Positions 1-11,505 of a stretch of 42,428 nucleotides of DNA are shown here, piece by piece (positions within the stretch are counted from its first letter, which is position 1; every line of letters starts with the position of its first letter). This stretch comes from Pelomyxa schiedti (taxonomy: Eukaryota > Evosea > Pelobiontida > Pelomyxidae), in the NCBI GenBank assembly GCA_020536535.1, contig JAHLWZ010000399.1, positions 688 to 43,115 on the forward strand, written 5' to 3'. A model generated the notes under the pieces. The model was not told where the DNA came from and made no database searches. It was given only the letters and a program-made list of their open reading frames with translations. A program made the translations under genes and the position numbers.

Positions 1-1511
<1,511 letters not shown>

Positions 1512-1830
1512 TTAGAGAATGAGAATAGTCTTTGATTGTGCACTTTGCGACACAGGTGGACATTTCAAAGAGTCGAACTGGGCATCCACAAACTGGTGTC
1601 CATTGCTGATTACAGATTTGCTAAAATCGACATCTTCATTTTCGTTAAAGCACCAAAAAGAATTTTTTACCACGGCCACTAACCTTGTACATTTACAGCT
1701 GTAATTGTAGATGAACCGAGGTTGATTGAGTATCGTCCAGTCGTCTGTGGTATCCAATTGGATCTGTGCTTTGGCTGAAGTTGAAGAAGAATCTTTTGGA
1801 ATGTTTTGCCACTTGACCTGAAGGGACTCA
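1512..1830 (-). pseudogene. Fragment of a repeated unknown protein family (copy 1)
   Basis: On the minus strand an open frame reads through NIPKD, then AQIQ, then a DDWTILNQPRF segment and a Cys-containing tail, and ends at 1512. A diverged copy of the first half lies at 34001-34189 (NIPKD, AQIQ, WTLFNKPRF), so this is a family and not a chance frame. No start codon or flanking exon could be fixed. The function is unknown. Two copies beside other repeats suggest a mobile or multicopy gene family. Confidence 0.4.
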
Positions 1831-1927
1831 GCTGCATAAAGGCAGGGGTGGTGAATTGTGTGGGGGATGTAAAATTACTTGCAAACCAGTGTCGCGATGG
1901 TCAGAATCAAAAACAAACAGCGAAATT

Positions 1928-2063
1928 CAGCCGTTCGAGTGAAGGAATGATAAGAAAATCCGGAATTGGTGATCCGCTCAAGTTGGGGAGATGCAGAACA
2001 GTTACTGTATCCTTCATTGGAGTCCAACAAGTGGGACCGAGGGTAGAACAACTGATGACCATC
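1928..2063. repeat. 136-bp dispersed repeat, copy A
   Basis: This segment recurs in the same orientation at 29115-29250 with one visible substitution. Its right edge is sharp: after the final GATGACCATC the two copies diverge completely. The left edge of the other copy is cut by the assembly gap, so the true unit may be longer. It codes for nothing I recognise. Confidence 0.95.
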
Positions 2064-2643
2064 TACACGGTACGCTGTCCAGATCCACGACTCGACTCGT
2101 ATCGTAAGTGCATTTCTAGATCGCGCACGCACCGGGGCGGATGCTGCCACCGCCGCCCCGACCACTACTGCGTCCGTGTCCACATTCCCAGCAACAGACC
2201 ACGCCACCACGACACCGAGTTCAATCTCCGTCGCCCGCAGTGGGCCGTCGCTCGCCTGCATTGTGTGCGGCGAGGAGTTCGCTACTTTGAGGTTGCTCCT
2301 GTCCCACCCCAGCGCGGTGCACGAGCGCAGGCAGTCACCCTTGCCCGAACACATTATTAATTGGTACGCCAATTGTGGCGCAGGGGATCACACCTCGCCA
2401 CACCAATGCTTTTCGGAGTTTCCGCTTCGGAACCAACTTAGTTTACTCCGCAATAAGTTGGGGTGCGGCAAACTTGGGGTAAAAAACGAACTAGTGCTTT
2501 TCCAGTGGTGGTTGTGCTTCTGGGTGGTTTCTGTGCCAGGAACGTGTGTGATGCTGTTTAGGGGGTGGTGTTTTGTGAAATTGTGGGGAGTGTCTTTGTG
2601 TGAATTAAGCACCACCTTGTGGAACCTCTTTTTGATTTTTTAG
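2056..2643 (+). pseudogene. C2H2 zinc-finger gene fragment (copy A)
   Basis: The frame is open from 2056 to 2643. It holds an Ala/Thr-rich stretch and then one C2H2-type finger, with CIVC followed twelve residues later by HPSAVH (spacing C-x2-C-x12-H-x4-H). The finger DNA (2241-2354) is almost identical to 33007-33120, where it leads into an acidic DGYPY-repeat protein. Here that continuation is lost and the frame runs into unrelated hydrophobic sequence. The frame is entered directly from the 136-bp repeat without an ATG. I read it as a truncated, rearranged copy, but a short expressed gene is not excluded. Confidence 0.55.
2241..2354 (+). repeat. 114-bp zinc-finger segment, copy A
   Basis: This matches 33007-33120 in the same orientation with two visible mismatches near its right end. 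Both copies begin at the same TGGGCC, which marks a sharp junction. Left of it, copy A has an Ala/Thr-rich coding stretch and copy B has the arm of a palindrome. Confidence 0.95.
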
Positions 2644-2744
2644 GAGCAGGAGCCACAGTGGTGGTCATCTCCTAATGCAGTTACAGCTTGGGGAAAGCTT
2701 GTCCACTGGTGGAAGTATGCTCCCAGTTGCTTGCACAGTGGTCA

Positions 2745-3212
2745 TTAATATACTTTAGAAATCCTTTGCTCAACCCATACAACAGCATTTAGCACAGTCA
2801 ACCAATGAGTGGCCAGAGGAAGGGGAATGGTGGTTTCATCAGGGGGATCTAACTTATGGTTGTGACACCAACGCAAAAATTGAGAGATGGCCTCTGAGGA
2901 GTTCATTCCTTTATGAAAAATCCACCAAATGTGAAACATTCCCACTACATTGACATTAGGGCTTTTTATTGAGTGCTTGAATGACCCCTTTTCATTGACC
3001 CCACATGCTGTTGCAATCCCATGATTCAAGCTCACTCTGCACACTGTAGTATTCTCCACAGCAGAGTGGTATGCAATGAACACAGGAGTGAAGCTCCGAC
3101 AGCGTCTCTTGTACTCATCCATAAGTAAATGATAGGTAGTAACCCCTTTCAAATTGGCTGCAAGGTGCTGGAAATCCAATTCAGCCAGGGCAACATTGAT
3201 ATTAGTCATCAC
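2745..3212 (-). CDS. Hypothetical protein, possibly from a mobile element
   Basis: This is a single uninterrupted 155-codon frame with balanced composition. It has several Trp and paired His/Cys residues (FLRWCHNHK, FHIWWIF) and ends in WVEQRISKVY. I do not recognise the family. In this repeat-rich part of the window it could be the remains of a transposon protein, but no catalytic motif is visible. Its length and the lack of stops are the only support. No neighbouring exon could be joined. Confidence 0.3.
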   Translation of the reverse strand: MMTNINVALAELDFQHLAANLKGVTTYHLLMDEYKRRCRSFTPVFIAYHSAVENTTVCRVSLNHGIATACGVNEKGSFKHSIKSPNVNVVGMFHIWWIFHKGMNSSEAISQFLRWCHNHKLDPPDETTIPLPLATHWLTVLNAVVWVEQRISKVY

Positions 3213-3833
3213 ACATGAGAAATGGCAAGAATTTCAGGTACCTTTCTGGCTGGCACTCACATAGGTTGACAGCCAGCGAATGCACCTTGCTTCCAACAGT
3301 TTGTCACAAGTCGAGTCATTGTGTGCCCACAGTAAAAAAAAACCTCACAATCTTAGAAAACAACACCTCAAGTGAAAAAACTTGCACCCACCACCTTCGA
3401 TAGCAATAGGATCGTTTTCGGAGTAAACTCCTAAAAAACCCTGTTTTTTGCCGATTTCCACACTTCTGACATCACCTGATCACCATGTCTTCCCAACAAT
3501 ATTTGCATATTTATGACCTTGTTTTGGTTGAGAGACAGCCCTGCAAAGAAAGCAATTTTTTATATTTTCGAGTAAGCTCCATCTTTGAGTTAATATTTGA
3601 TACACAGAAGTCTCGTTCATCTTCTTCCTGACAGATACTCACTACTATCTCTACTAGGCAAGCCTTCAACCTCAATTACATCCTCTTGAAACCCCACATT
3701 TCAAGTCCCGTCGAATTTTGTGTGGAGCCAGGTGAAGTGGAACAAATCAAAGGGGTTGGCTTTGAGAGGGAGTTTGCTGTCAAATCATCCTGACACCAAC
3801 ACCGGAAGAGGAAAAAGAATTTCATTTTTTGAA
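3213..3833. other. Intergenic DNA downstream of the VIT/VWA gene
   Basis: No gene is seen. The stretch lies just past the stop codon of the long minus-strand gene and should contain its 3' untranslated region. Confidence 0.4.
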
Positions 3834-6800
3834 TCACCCCAAAGACTCAACAAATTTTGTGGCACTTGATAGAAATGCTCCATGATCCAGAGATAGTCTC
3901 CTGGCTTCCTTATTGGCCCAGCTCATTGCTTTTTGGTAGAGCAGCTGCCATTCCTCTTCTAGTGCTGCTAGAGCTACTTTCAAGTACGCTATGGGTGTGG
4001 ATATTAGTAGTGACTACAAGAAATAGAGAGACGGGGATTCTTTTGGTACCAAGTACAATGTGAGAAACCCATAGGCAATCAAGCTCCTCCTTTGTAACTG
4101 GGCGAGTTGTTGATGTAGGGAGTATCACAGGTGGGGGAGTGGCACTTTCCCACTGGAAGCCCATCAGTTCCGCAACCTGGTCAATGCAGGTGTGCGGCCA
4201 CGAGCCATCAGCCCGTTGGAACATGATAAGCTTGGATAGAAGTTGGTGTTGATCCAGAGTTTTGCCAGATGGAGGCGAGGTTGTGGCATTATTAGTACTA
4301 CAAGGAGTAGTGGCAGTAGGGTCGATAGGTGTTGCCGATGAGCTTGTGGTACATGTTTCTGGAGTGTGTTGTGTGTCACATGGGGCAGCGGGAGTTGATG
4401 TGTTAGGTAGGGTGCCTGTTGTTGGTTGTGGTGATTCTTTGGGGGCATCATCGGGAGAGGGTGCGGGTGTAGTTGAGGATATTGGGGTTCGTGTTGTGGT
4501 TTGTGTGAGTGCTGGTGGATTGTTGCTTGTTGGACTGGCAGGGCTTGAGAAATTGTTCACAGCAGAAACCACTGAAGCAAACAGACTTGTAATGGAGACT
4601 TTTGCTTGAGATAATAATTCTGCTCCTTGGGTGAGGAGATCACTTGTTCCCGACTTTTGTCGCAACGGTGTCTGTCGGCGCCTGAAGGAGGAACCAGCTC
4701 CCAGAGATTCAGTGGTGGCAATGACTTGCTCGATTTTTTCCCCACGTTCGAGCACCTTCTCAATATTTTGGGTCACAATGCTCCTCGTTCCCTCGATCTC
4801 TGAGCGAACTCTAAATCAGGAACTCCATGTTAGCGCAAATGTGTGCATTACTGAGGAGGAAAAACCTAGTGACCCTGTCCTCCCATGTAGACTGAAAAGC
4901 ATCAAAAGTGGGACATCCAGTTGCAGCGGGAACTGGGGAAGAGGTTATAAGAGCGTGAGTCATAGAGCCCGATGCAGAATCTGTCCTCGCGCATTCTGCT
5001 ACATAAGATGTCTCTGAACACAGGACACCGTATTTGCACGAAATGGTAATCATCTCGTTTTTTGCAGCTGTATTTCCAGCATTCTCCAGCTCCAGTATGC
5101 GAGTTCTATTTGTTTGAGTAATTAAAGAAACTTAAGCGCATTTTTGGAACCGTGCCCCATGACAGTGGAGTGAATCCCCTTCAACAACCTCAAACTCGGA
5201 ATGTGGAAGTGAGACTTCGATGGGATTGTTCCCTCCTCTCCCAGTTACAATTATTTGCCCATCCTTGTGACTCAGAATCCTTTTTGAGAGGCTTCATTGG
5301 TAACTGGGCGCAAAGTATAGTGAGTACCTTCCGTTGGAATAGGCGAACACAAATTTGGAACTATGATTGAAGGTACTAAGATTTGAAGGGTAGTAAACCG
5401 AAGTGGGATATCCCCAGTTCACACTAACATCCTCGATTTTACATTCTAGGGCGTATGAAAGCAATCTCATAACCTTGCAACATGTTATGTACAGTGTATT
5501 TTAAAGTGGTATACTGAAGGTTCAATCCGTTCATCTTGCAACACAAAATCTGCAAAGCCGTTGCCTCGCTCAGCCAAACCAGTCACCAACTCTCTGCAGC
5601 AATCTCCGATCCCCAGTGCGAAAACTGTGCAATCATCACGGTGATGTCTTAGCGAGACTGCCTCGAATACAGATGAAGTATCCTCCACTGCGCCATCAGT
5701 GATCACAATCACCTTCCTGCAAAGAATATTCAACAATTATACTTTATTTCTTGAACAAGTACCTTGAGAAATTAGGAGGGACAGGTTGTTGTAGAACATC
5801 TCTGAGTGGAGCCAAAAGATTAGTGCCACCCAAGTCAGCCTGGATAGCAGAAACCGCAGCACTGGCAATTTCAAGCTGCTGTTGGGTATAAGGAACGGAA
5901 GTAGGGAACATTTTCACAAAAGTGCTTCCGAATCTTTGGGGAAAGTTCATAGCATTAAGGAAAAGATAAAACAAAGATGCAAAAATGGTACCCCACAACG
6001 TTAATTCTGTTACCAACCTTGAATGATGGAGTTAATGTAGAGTTTCGCACATGTAAGTATTTCAGGGTGAATTTGATACAGGTATTGAGCGCAAGAACAA
6101 CTGCAGGGATAAAACTGCTTGTTCAATTTGATGGCCTGCCATAGAACCACTCCTATCCACAAGAAAAACCTTCATAGGTAGTAAGGAAAAAAGTCATGCA
6201 AAGAAGAGGGAATTATAACTAGCTCTGTATTTATAGTCTCTTCAATGGAAATGCTGGGAGTGAAAAGAAGAGCAAGACATGTTGTATCACTGGCAGAGTT
6301 GTACTCGCCAATGCAAGATAAAGGCTTGATCCCTATCATATTCACATTGAGATTAAAGTCCCTCTCCATCGCTGCAAGAGAGAGGGAGACTGTGAAAAGC
6401 CTTGCATTGGCTGAGGCCGTTGTGGTGGTGGTAATAGTGTGGGAAGGTGATTCTAAAGTAACATTATCACAGGGTGGTAGCTCTGTTCATCAATCAGAAG
6501 AGAACCCCAGGAAAGAGGACATACTGATATCCATGTTGATGTCCAGGCTAATGCTCGAGCTCCTTGGCAGCAGCGGAACTGAAAAAATGGGTGTGAAAAT
6601 GTGGAGAAGCGATCTCATCAATATCCTGACCTGAACTAGCTGGAAGTACGAATTTCCATATTTGTCCATTGTGAGATGGTTGGACAAGCAATTGACAAAT
6701 GCAGGTTATAGAGACAATAGCCATCAAATGAGGAGCAAGGTTCCCAAGAGAAAGTTTAATAATTTCACCTTTACTCTCGACAAGGGTGGCTGAGTTTCCC

Positions 6801-7620
6801 CGAGAAATGGCGTCATCATATCTGCTTCAAGGTAGCATATAAAATAAATTTATTACCACTCACTTATCGGAAGCTGCATTGCTCTTCATGCACCTACCTA
6901 CTATTGTCTTCTCACCAATTGTTGTGATAAATCGCCGGATAGTTGCCTGTGGTGTTGAAGGGAACCAGAATTCAACCTCCAAGGAGTTGGCACTGTCATT
7001 AGTGAAAGTGTATGTAATCGTGTATTCCCCCAGAAGGCCTTCCAAGAAGGGGAAATAAAATAACCACGACAAGAAGGAATTAGGAATTTCACAAAGCGGC
7101 CAAAAGAAAACAAAAGGAAATTTCAAAAGCACACACCATTCAGAGTTCCAGTAACAGCTACCTTCGTAAGTGGCACCTCAATCATCGGCCCATTCGTGAC
7201 CCTCATCACGGCGTACTGCTTCCTCACCCCTCCCACAATTGCCCCGCCGGCGAACCTCGGCGGCGCCCCCGACACAGCCGGCGGCGGCCTCACAGGCAAC
7301 CGGTCCAGCATCTCTTCGTTGAACGCCCAGCACTCACGGAACGACAGAGGCCTGCGAGCAGCGGAGGAGCCGCCGCCGCCGCTTACGTAGTCCGGGGCCC
7401 AGCTGCAGCACACCATGACGGCGTCGGGTCGGCCCGCCACGTAGAACATGACGTTTTGGTGGATGTACGACTTGCGGATGGAGTTGCCGGGGTCACGCGA
7501 CACCAAGGACCGGACAAGGTAGTCGGACACGGTTGCGATGTTGTTCCCAGGGGTGTGCTCGTAGCGCAGCCGGGTAACCGCCCCATCACTGTCAACTTCG
7601 TAAAGGCCCCAGAACAACAT
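3834..7620 (-). CDS. VIT/VWA domain protein with an embedded R-SNARE motif
   Basis: Multi-exon gene starting at 7620. Exon 1 (7620-7137) runs into a VIT domain completed in the exon near 7046-6872 (YTITYTFTNDSA, then IGEKTIVGRCMKS). The VWA domain has a MIDAS motif, DRSGSMAGHQ, near 6150, then ADLGGTNLLAPL near 5820 and VIVITDGAVED near 5710. A beta-rich section follows, then KYGVLCSETSYVAE near 5030, a position conserved in VWA5A-like proteins. The exon at about 4810-4040 opens with an R-SNARE helix, IVTQNIEKVLERGEKIEQVI, whose Arg in LERGE is the zero-layer residue. A Ser/Thr/Pro-rich linker comes next, then the family C-terminus: FQRADGSWP and, after one more intron, EEWQLLYQKAMSWANKEA, ending at TGA 3834-3836. 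VIT/VWA proteins are cytosolic and thought to scaffold. The SNARE helix has no membrane anchor after it. Not every exon edge was fixed. Confidence 0.85.
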
Positions 7621-7750
7621 CGTTTCGTTTTTGAACCGTCAGGGGTTCCGCGAATGTCGCATCGGTTTTTTTGAACCTTCCAAAAACTGGGTTGTGAGAA
7701 AAAGAAGAACGAGAAGTACCCAAGTGCTTTAAAGACTGTACAAAGGGGGT

Positions 7751-9518
7751 TTAGGAATCATCGGGAGTGGGAGAGGCCGCTGATGTGGTGGTAGACGTTG
7801 TGGAAGCGGAGGCGGAAGCGGAGGCAGAAGCAGATGTAGAGGCAGCACCTTCCGAAGCACCCCATTCTTCGGCCCAGTCTTGGAGGAGTTCGTTTATCAG
7901 TGAAGACTGTGTGGCGTGCGTGTTAGCACTGGGATAGTAGTTACCATTTTTCTAACCTGTCGGGTTTTGAAGGCGAGGCGCTGCGGTAAACCTGTGGAAG
8001 CAACAAACTGGAGGGAAAAGTTCCTCCTATCTGATTCCCACCAGGTTATCCTTTCATGTGGGCAAGAGGCAATTTTCTAAGGTTGGGTCAGTGGATAATG
8101 GCGGAATAAAACAGCACACCATGTCCCTGGGTTCAATGACATGGACTCCAAAAAAATTGATTCCAATGATTACTTGACCTTGGTATGGCTTTGGTTTTTG
8201 GTGAGGTTGTAGTAATATCCCATGGAATTAAGAAACACACTTGTTTCCAAAAGCTTTGTTGGGTGGGGACATAAATTGCTGAGAAGAAGGTGCTTCCATA
8301 ATACCGCCACCTTCTTGTGGCTTCCAAGTAGAGAAACTTTAGTGAGATTGAGAAAACTCAAAGGTGCTGGAGGAAGACCATAAGAGAGTTTTTGTCTTTC
8401 CCGGCATGTCGAGAGTGTTCGGCATAAATTGCTTGTTCCCATTCCAATTCCTTTCTGGTTTTACGCAAATGCTCAGGAACATACTTTTGCAGTTCAACTC
8501 TACAAAGCATGTTAGGTAAACAAATAAACTCAGAAGAAAAAAAGAGAGATCAGAGTGGCATAGTATTTACACTAAGAAGCCCGGCTTATGAACATCAGGA
8601 TTATAATCACCAGAGGCAACGTGTAATTGAATTCCTGCAAGCTTTATTGCAAGAGCCGCGTCACAAGGGTAACAAGATGAGATAACGTTATGTACTGCCT
8701 AACCATGTTTAAAATAGGATCGTAGTTATGTGAGCGGAAAAACCTGAAGGTAAAAGAGTCGAATTGCGGGCTGTGATTTTGCTTGCATTTCTCTAACCAG
8801 GGGAAGCACAGCTGTTGGTCTAAATACAAGCTTAAACATAGGTGGCTCATGGGAGGTCTCTGTATGTGAGGTCGGTGATATTCCAGAATAAAGAGCGATT
8901 ACCGGAGCTGCCATACTGTGGAATGACAGAGAGAGTGCTTTTTCGTCTCAGAGTGGGTGCTGGCTTACCAGGGAGCGTCTCGAATGTGCGGGCTGGTGTG
9001 GCAGTGTTAATTTTACTAGTGCTCCTCCTGATACAAGGTGAATGTGAGATTAAATAGGGAACACAACGTACACATCTTCCTTGGAAAACATCAACGTTGT
9101 TGTTCGCTTTAAGGTTGCCATGGGTTTAAATGATGGAGGTGGTGTCAATTCAGATTTGAGCGACGGCCACTCGTCAATGACGTCACTTCAGTGCAAGTTA
9201 AAGATTTCAGAACAAATGAAATGAAAAACCTCAGTTTGGCGTCGGAGAACATGAGAACCTCTGTGAACAGAGTTATTTGCATTTAGGGAATGGCAAACGA
9301 AACGTACCCATTTCAGAAGAGATTCCCCACAGGAAAAAACATTCAGCATCAACTGGACTCAACCCCAGTTTATCAGACATGATAGCCCACAAGTCTTCAA
9401 CTGTTGTATTGTCTGGATCTACGTACACCTGTAATGCGTTAAGTGATTTCGGCATAAGCAACTCCGCAAATAAACAACGATAAGAAGAAGGGATAGGTAA
9501 CTGTCTTGTACGTGTCAT
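7751..9518 (-). CDS. FERM-domain protein
   Basis: About eight short exons give the three FERM lobes in order. The F1 lobe is at 9455-9300 (LQVYVDPDNTTVEDLWAIM, DKLGLSP). The linker and F2 lobe run from 9200 to 8580: EWPSL, KEDVYVVF, then AIRLFYLQ, then CDAALAIKLAGIQLHVASG and DYNPDVHKPGFL. KYVPEHLRKTRKE leads into the F3 lobe at 8340-7980 (YLEATRRWRYYGSTFF, then VIIGINFFGVHVI and ITWWESDRRNFSLQF). The last exon has INELLQDWAEEW and a low-complexity Ser/Ala tail ending at TAA 7751-7753. FERM modules bind phosphoinositides and membrane-protein tails. The start at 9518 is the furthest ATG after a stop; the ATG at 9455 is also possible, and an upstream exon cannot be excluded. Confidence 0.8.
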
Positions 9519-10356
9519 CTACGAGGTAAACACGTAGCAAGATCTGACTCGAAGCCGCCTGATAAGTGATTGGTTTTCTGTTGTAGGAAAAAATAAGCAG
9601 TGTACCATTTATGTCGCTTTTGCGTCACGTCGTCACCGCTTCGTCCGTTTATTTCGTTCGTTTATTGTTGTTTGTTTTTAAATGATTTTCTCTGAAAAAC
9701 AACCAGTTTCAGTCGACTTAGGCTCGACATGCGAGGACCACATGTGCCTAAAACAAGGTGTAGGCATGAAGGGGCTGTCGTGCACCCTTCAGGACTGCGA
9801 ACCGAAAGGGATTCTCGTTATTGTCTTTGTCTGATTTTGGCGTGATGGTGACGTCAGTGTTTGGGTGATAGGGATCCTAGTCCTGATACGGTTCCAGGTT
9901 GGGGTGACCTCAACTGTGATTGGTCACTGGGTGGGACCCCACAAAGGTCCTTTGTGCAAGTACCACATAAAGAGCTATTGCTGGAACAAAGGAACATGAC
10001 TGGGATTGCCTAGTAAAAGCCAGTCAAGTATCTGAGCCTCAGGGACTGGGACTATGACTGTCCCTTTTAACCTACAACATGTCAGTCTGGGAGATGTCTC
10101 ACATTGAATGGAAGTGTTTCGGGGTTTTGTGATAAACTTAAGTCGTTATGTTGAAACATTGGAGAATGGCCAAAGAGCACTGCCACCATTTATTAGAAGT
10201 GCGAATCACGTGCCATTGGGTGATAATTATTTCCTTGAACCACTCCTCTCTGTTCTGCCACAGCTTGTTCCTTGTTTCAAACTCTTTCTGAATTCGGGCC
10301 AAACCCAAGGGCACTGACCTTTTGATATTGATTCTGGCAACTCGTTCAACACCGGG
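9519..10356. other. Intergenic DNA between two minus-strand genes
   Basis: No gene is recognisable. The right part should hold the 3' end of the 10357-11206 gene and the left part the promoter of the FERM gene. A T-rich and GT-rich stretch lies at 9640-9690. Confidence 0.4.
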
Positions 10357-11206
10357 TCACACGCCACAAGGGAGGGTCGGGCCCATAACGAACTTGTAGG
10401 CGGATGGGCGACAGCACATGCTGACAGCCGGGTACATTGGCATTGATGTGTCCACATTGTCATAGCTCACGAGTGGCTTCATGTTCCTGAACACATCAAC
10501 GTGGCCGCGCTGCTTGTCTGGCGATTCAAAGGTGAGCAGGAATGAGAACTGGTCCGATGTGGTCACCGGTGTCACATCAGTGACCCTTAGGCCTGTCACT
10601 GCAGCACCTTGGACTCTGGTCTCAACTGCCCTGGTGAGTGACAGGCCAAATGACTTGACACCCCGTTTGCTGAGTGATGGGTATGTAATTGGGTAGTAGT
10701 CGCCCCCGACGCTTGAGGCACAATCAAGGACCATACCCACAAGTGTGGTGCTGGCTCCAATTCCTTCCTGGAAGATATTCCATGTTACTGGAACAAAATG
10801 TCAAAGAGGGGCCGGGACAAACCTGGCATGCACCAGGTTGGAATTCGACAACATCAAAAGCCCAATAGACCTTGTCGCTTTGGCCTGACAATTCCTGCAA
10901 GGATGGTTCCAACCAAGCCAACCTCCCTCCAACACTGTCACCGCAAGAGTAGTCATCCACAGTCCCCCACTGTGGTGTGTCATCAATCACTATTAGTCCA
11001 TCTCCAATGGTCCTCCAGTTTCCTCTCCTGTACACACAGATACTTCCTACATTGACATGGTTAATCACCAGGTTGTTAATGACATAAAAGCAAAAACGGA
11101 ATAGACCCAGAAGGAACTCCACAACTAGCCTGGCCACAGACATAGGAACTCCAAATGAGGCCAGTGTCATTACACTGTGTGCACCAGCCCTGTAGTGCCA
11201 TCCCAT
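10357..11206 (-). CDS. Unknown protein with one membrane segment
   Basis: Two exons. Exon 1 starts at ATG 11206 and carries a hydrophobic helix, VVEFLLGLFRFCFYVI, near residues 28-45, then a Cys/Gly/Trp-containing region. A 55-nt GT-AG intron beginning GTTTGTCC joins in phase 0 to exon 2 (EGIGASTTLVGMVLDCASS), which runs as a beta-rich sequence to a stop at 10357. The joined protein is about 265 residues. No family was recognised. The single helix near the N-terminus fits a type II membrane or secreted protein, with the conserved-looking Cys residues outside. The join is supported because the frame continues without a stop. Confidence 0.6.
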
Positions 11207-11505
11207 AAGGAACGCAACGGCCTGCTGTTTGGTCGGGCCGTACTGTTTCCCATAATCCTCGCCGCCGTGGCTCGCCGTTCTGCTTTTGGTTTCGGCAGTG
11301 TTTGCAGACGAAGAACTAGCTTCCTGATGACTGTTGGAATGACAAACAAAAGATGTTGTCTTGAAATGAACCTACGGTTTTCTTGTGTTTGTGTTTTTTC
11401 AGCCAGGACAGCATTTCGCTGCGCGACTCCGCACTATCTCTTTAAATTTTTTCCAAACAAGAGAACAAGAATCAAAAATTTTAAGAGACGTGTTGGAAGG
11501 GGTTC

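Noticed and set aside
2005-2025. GTATCCTT in the 136-bp repeat as a U12 intron donor
   Set aside because: There is no matching branch site or acceptor and no coding frame to join; a chance match.
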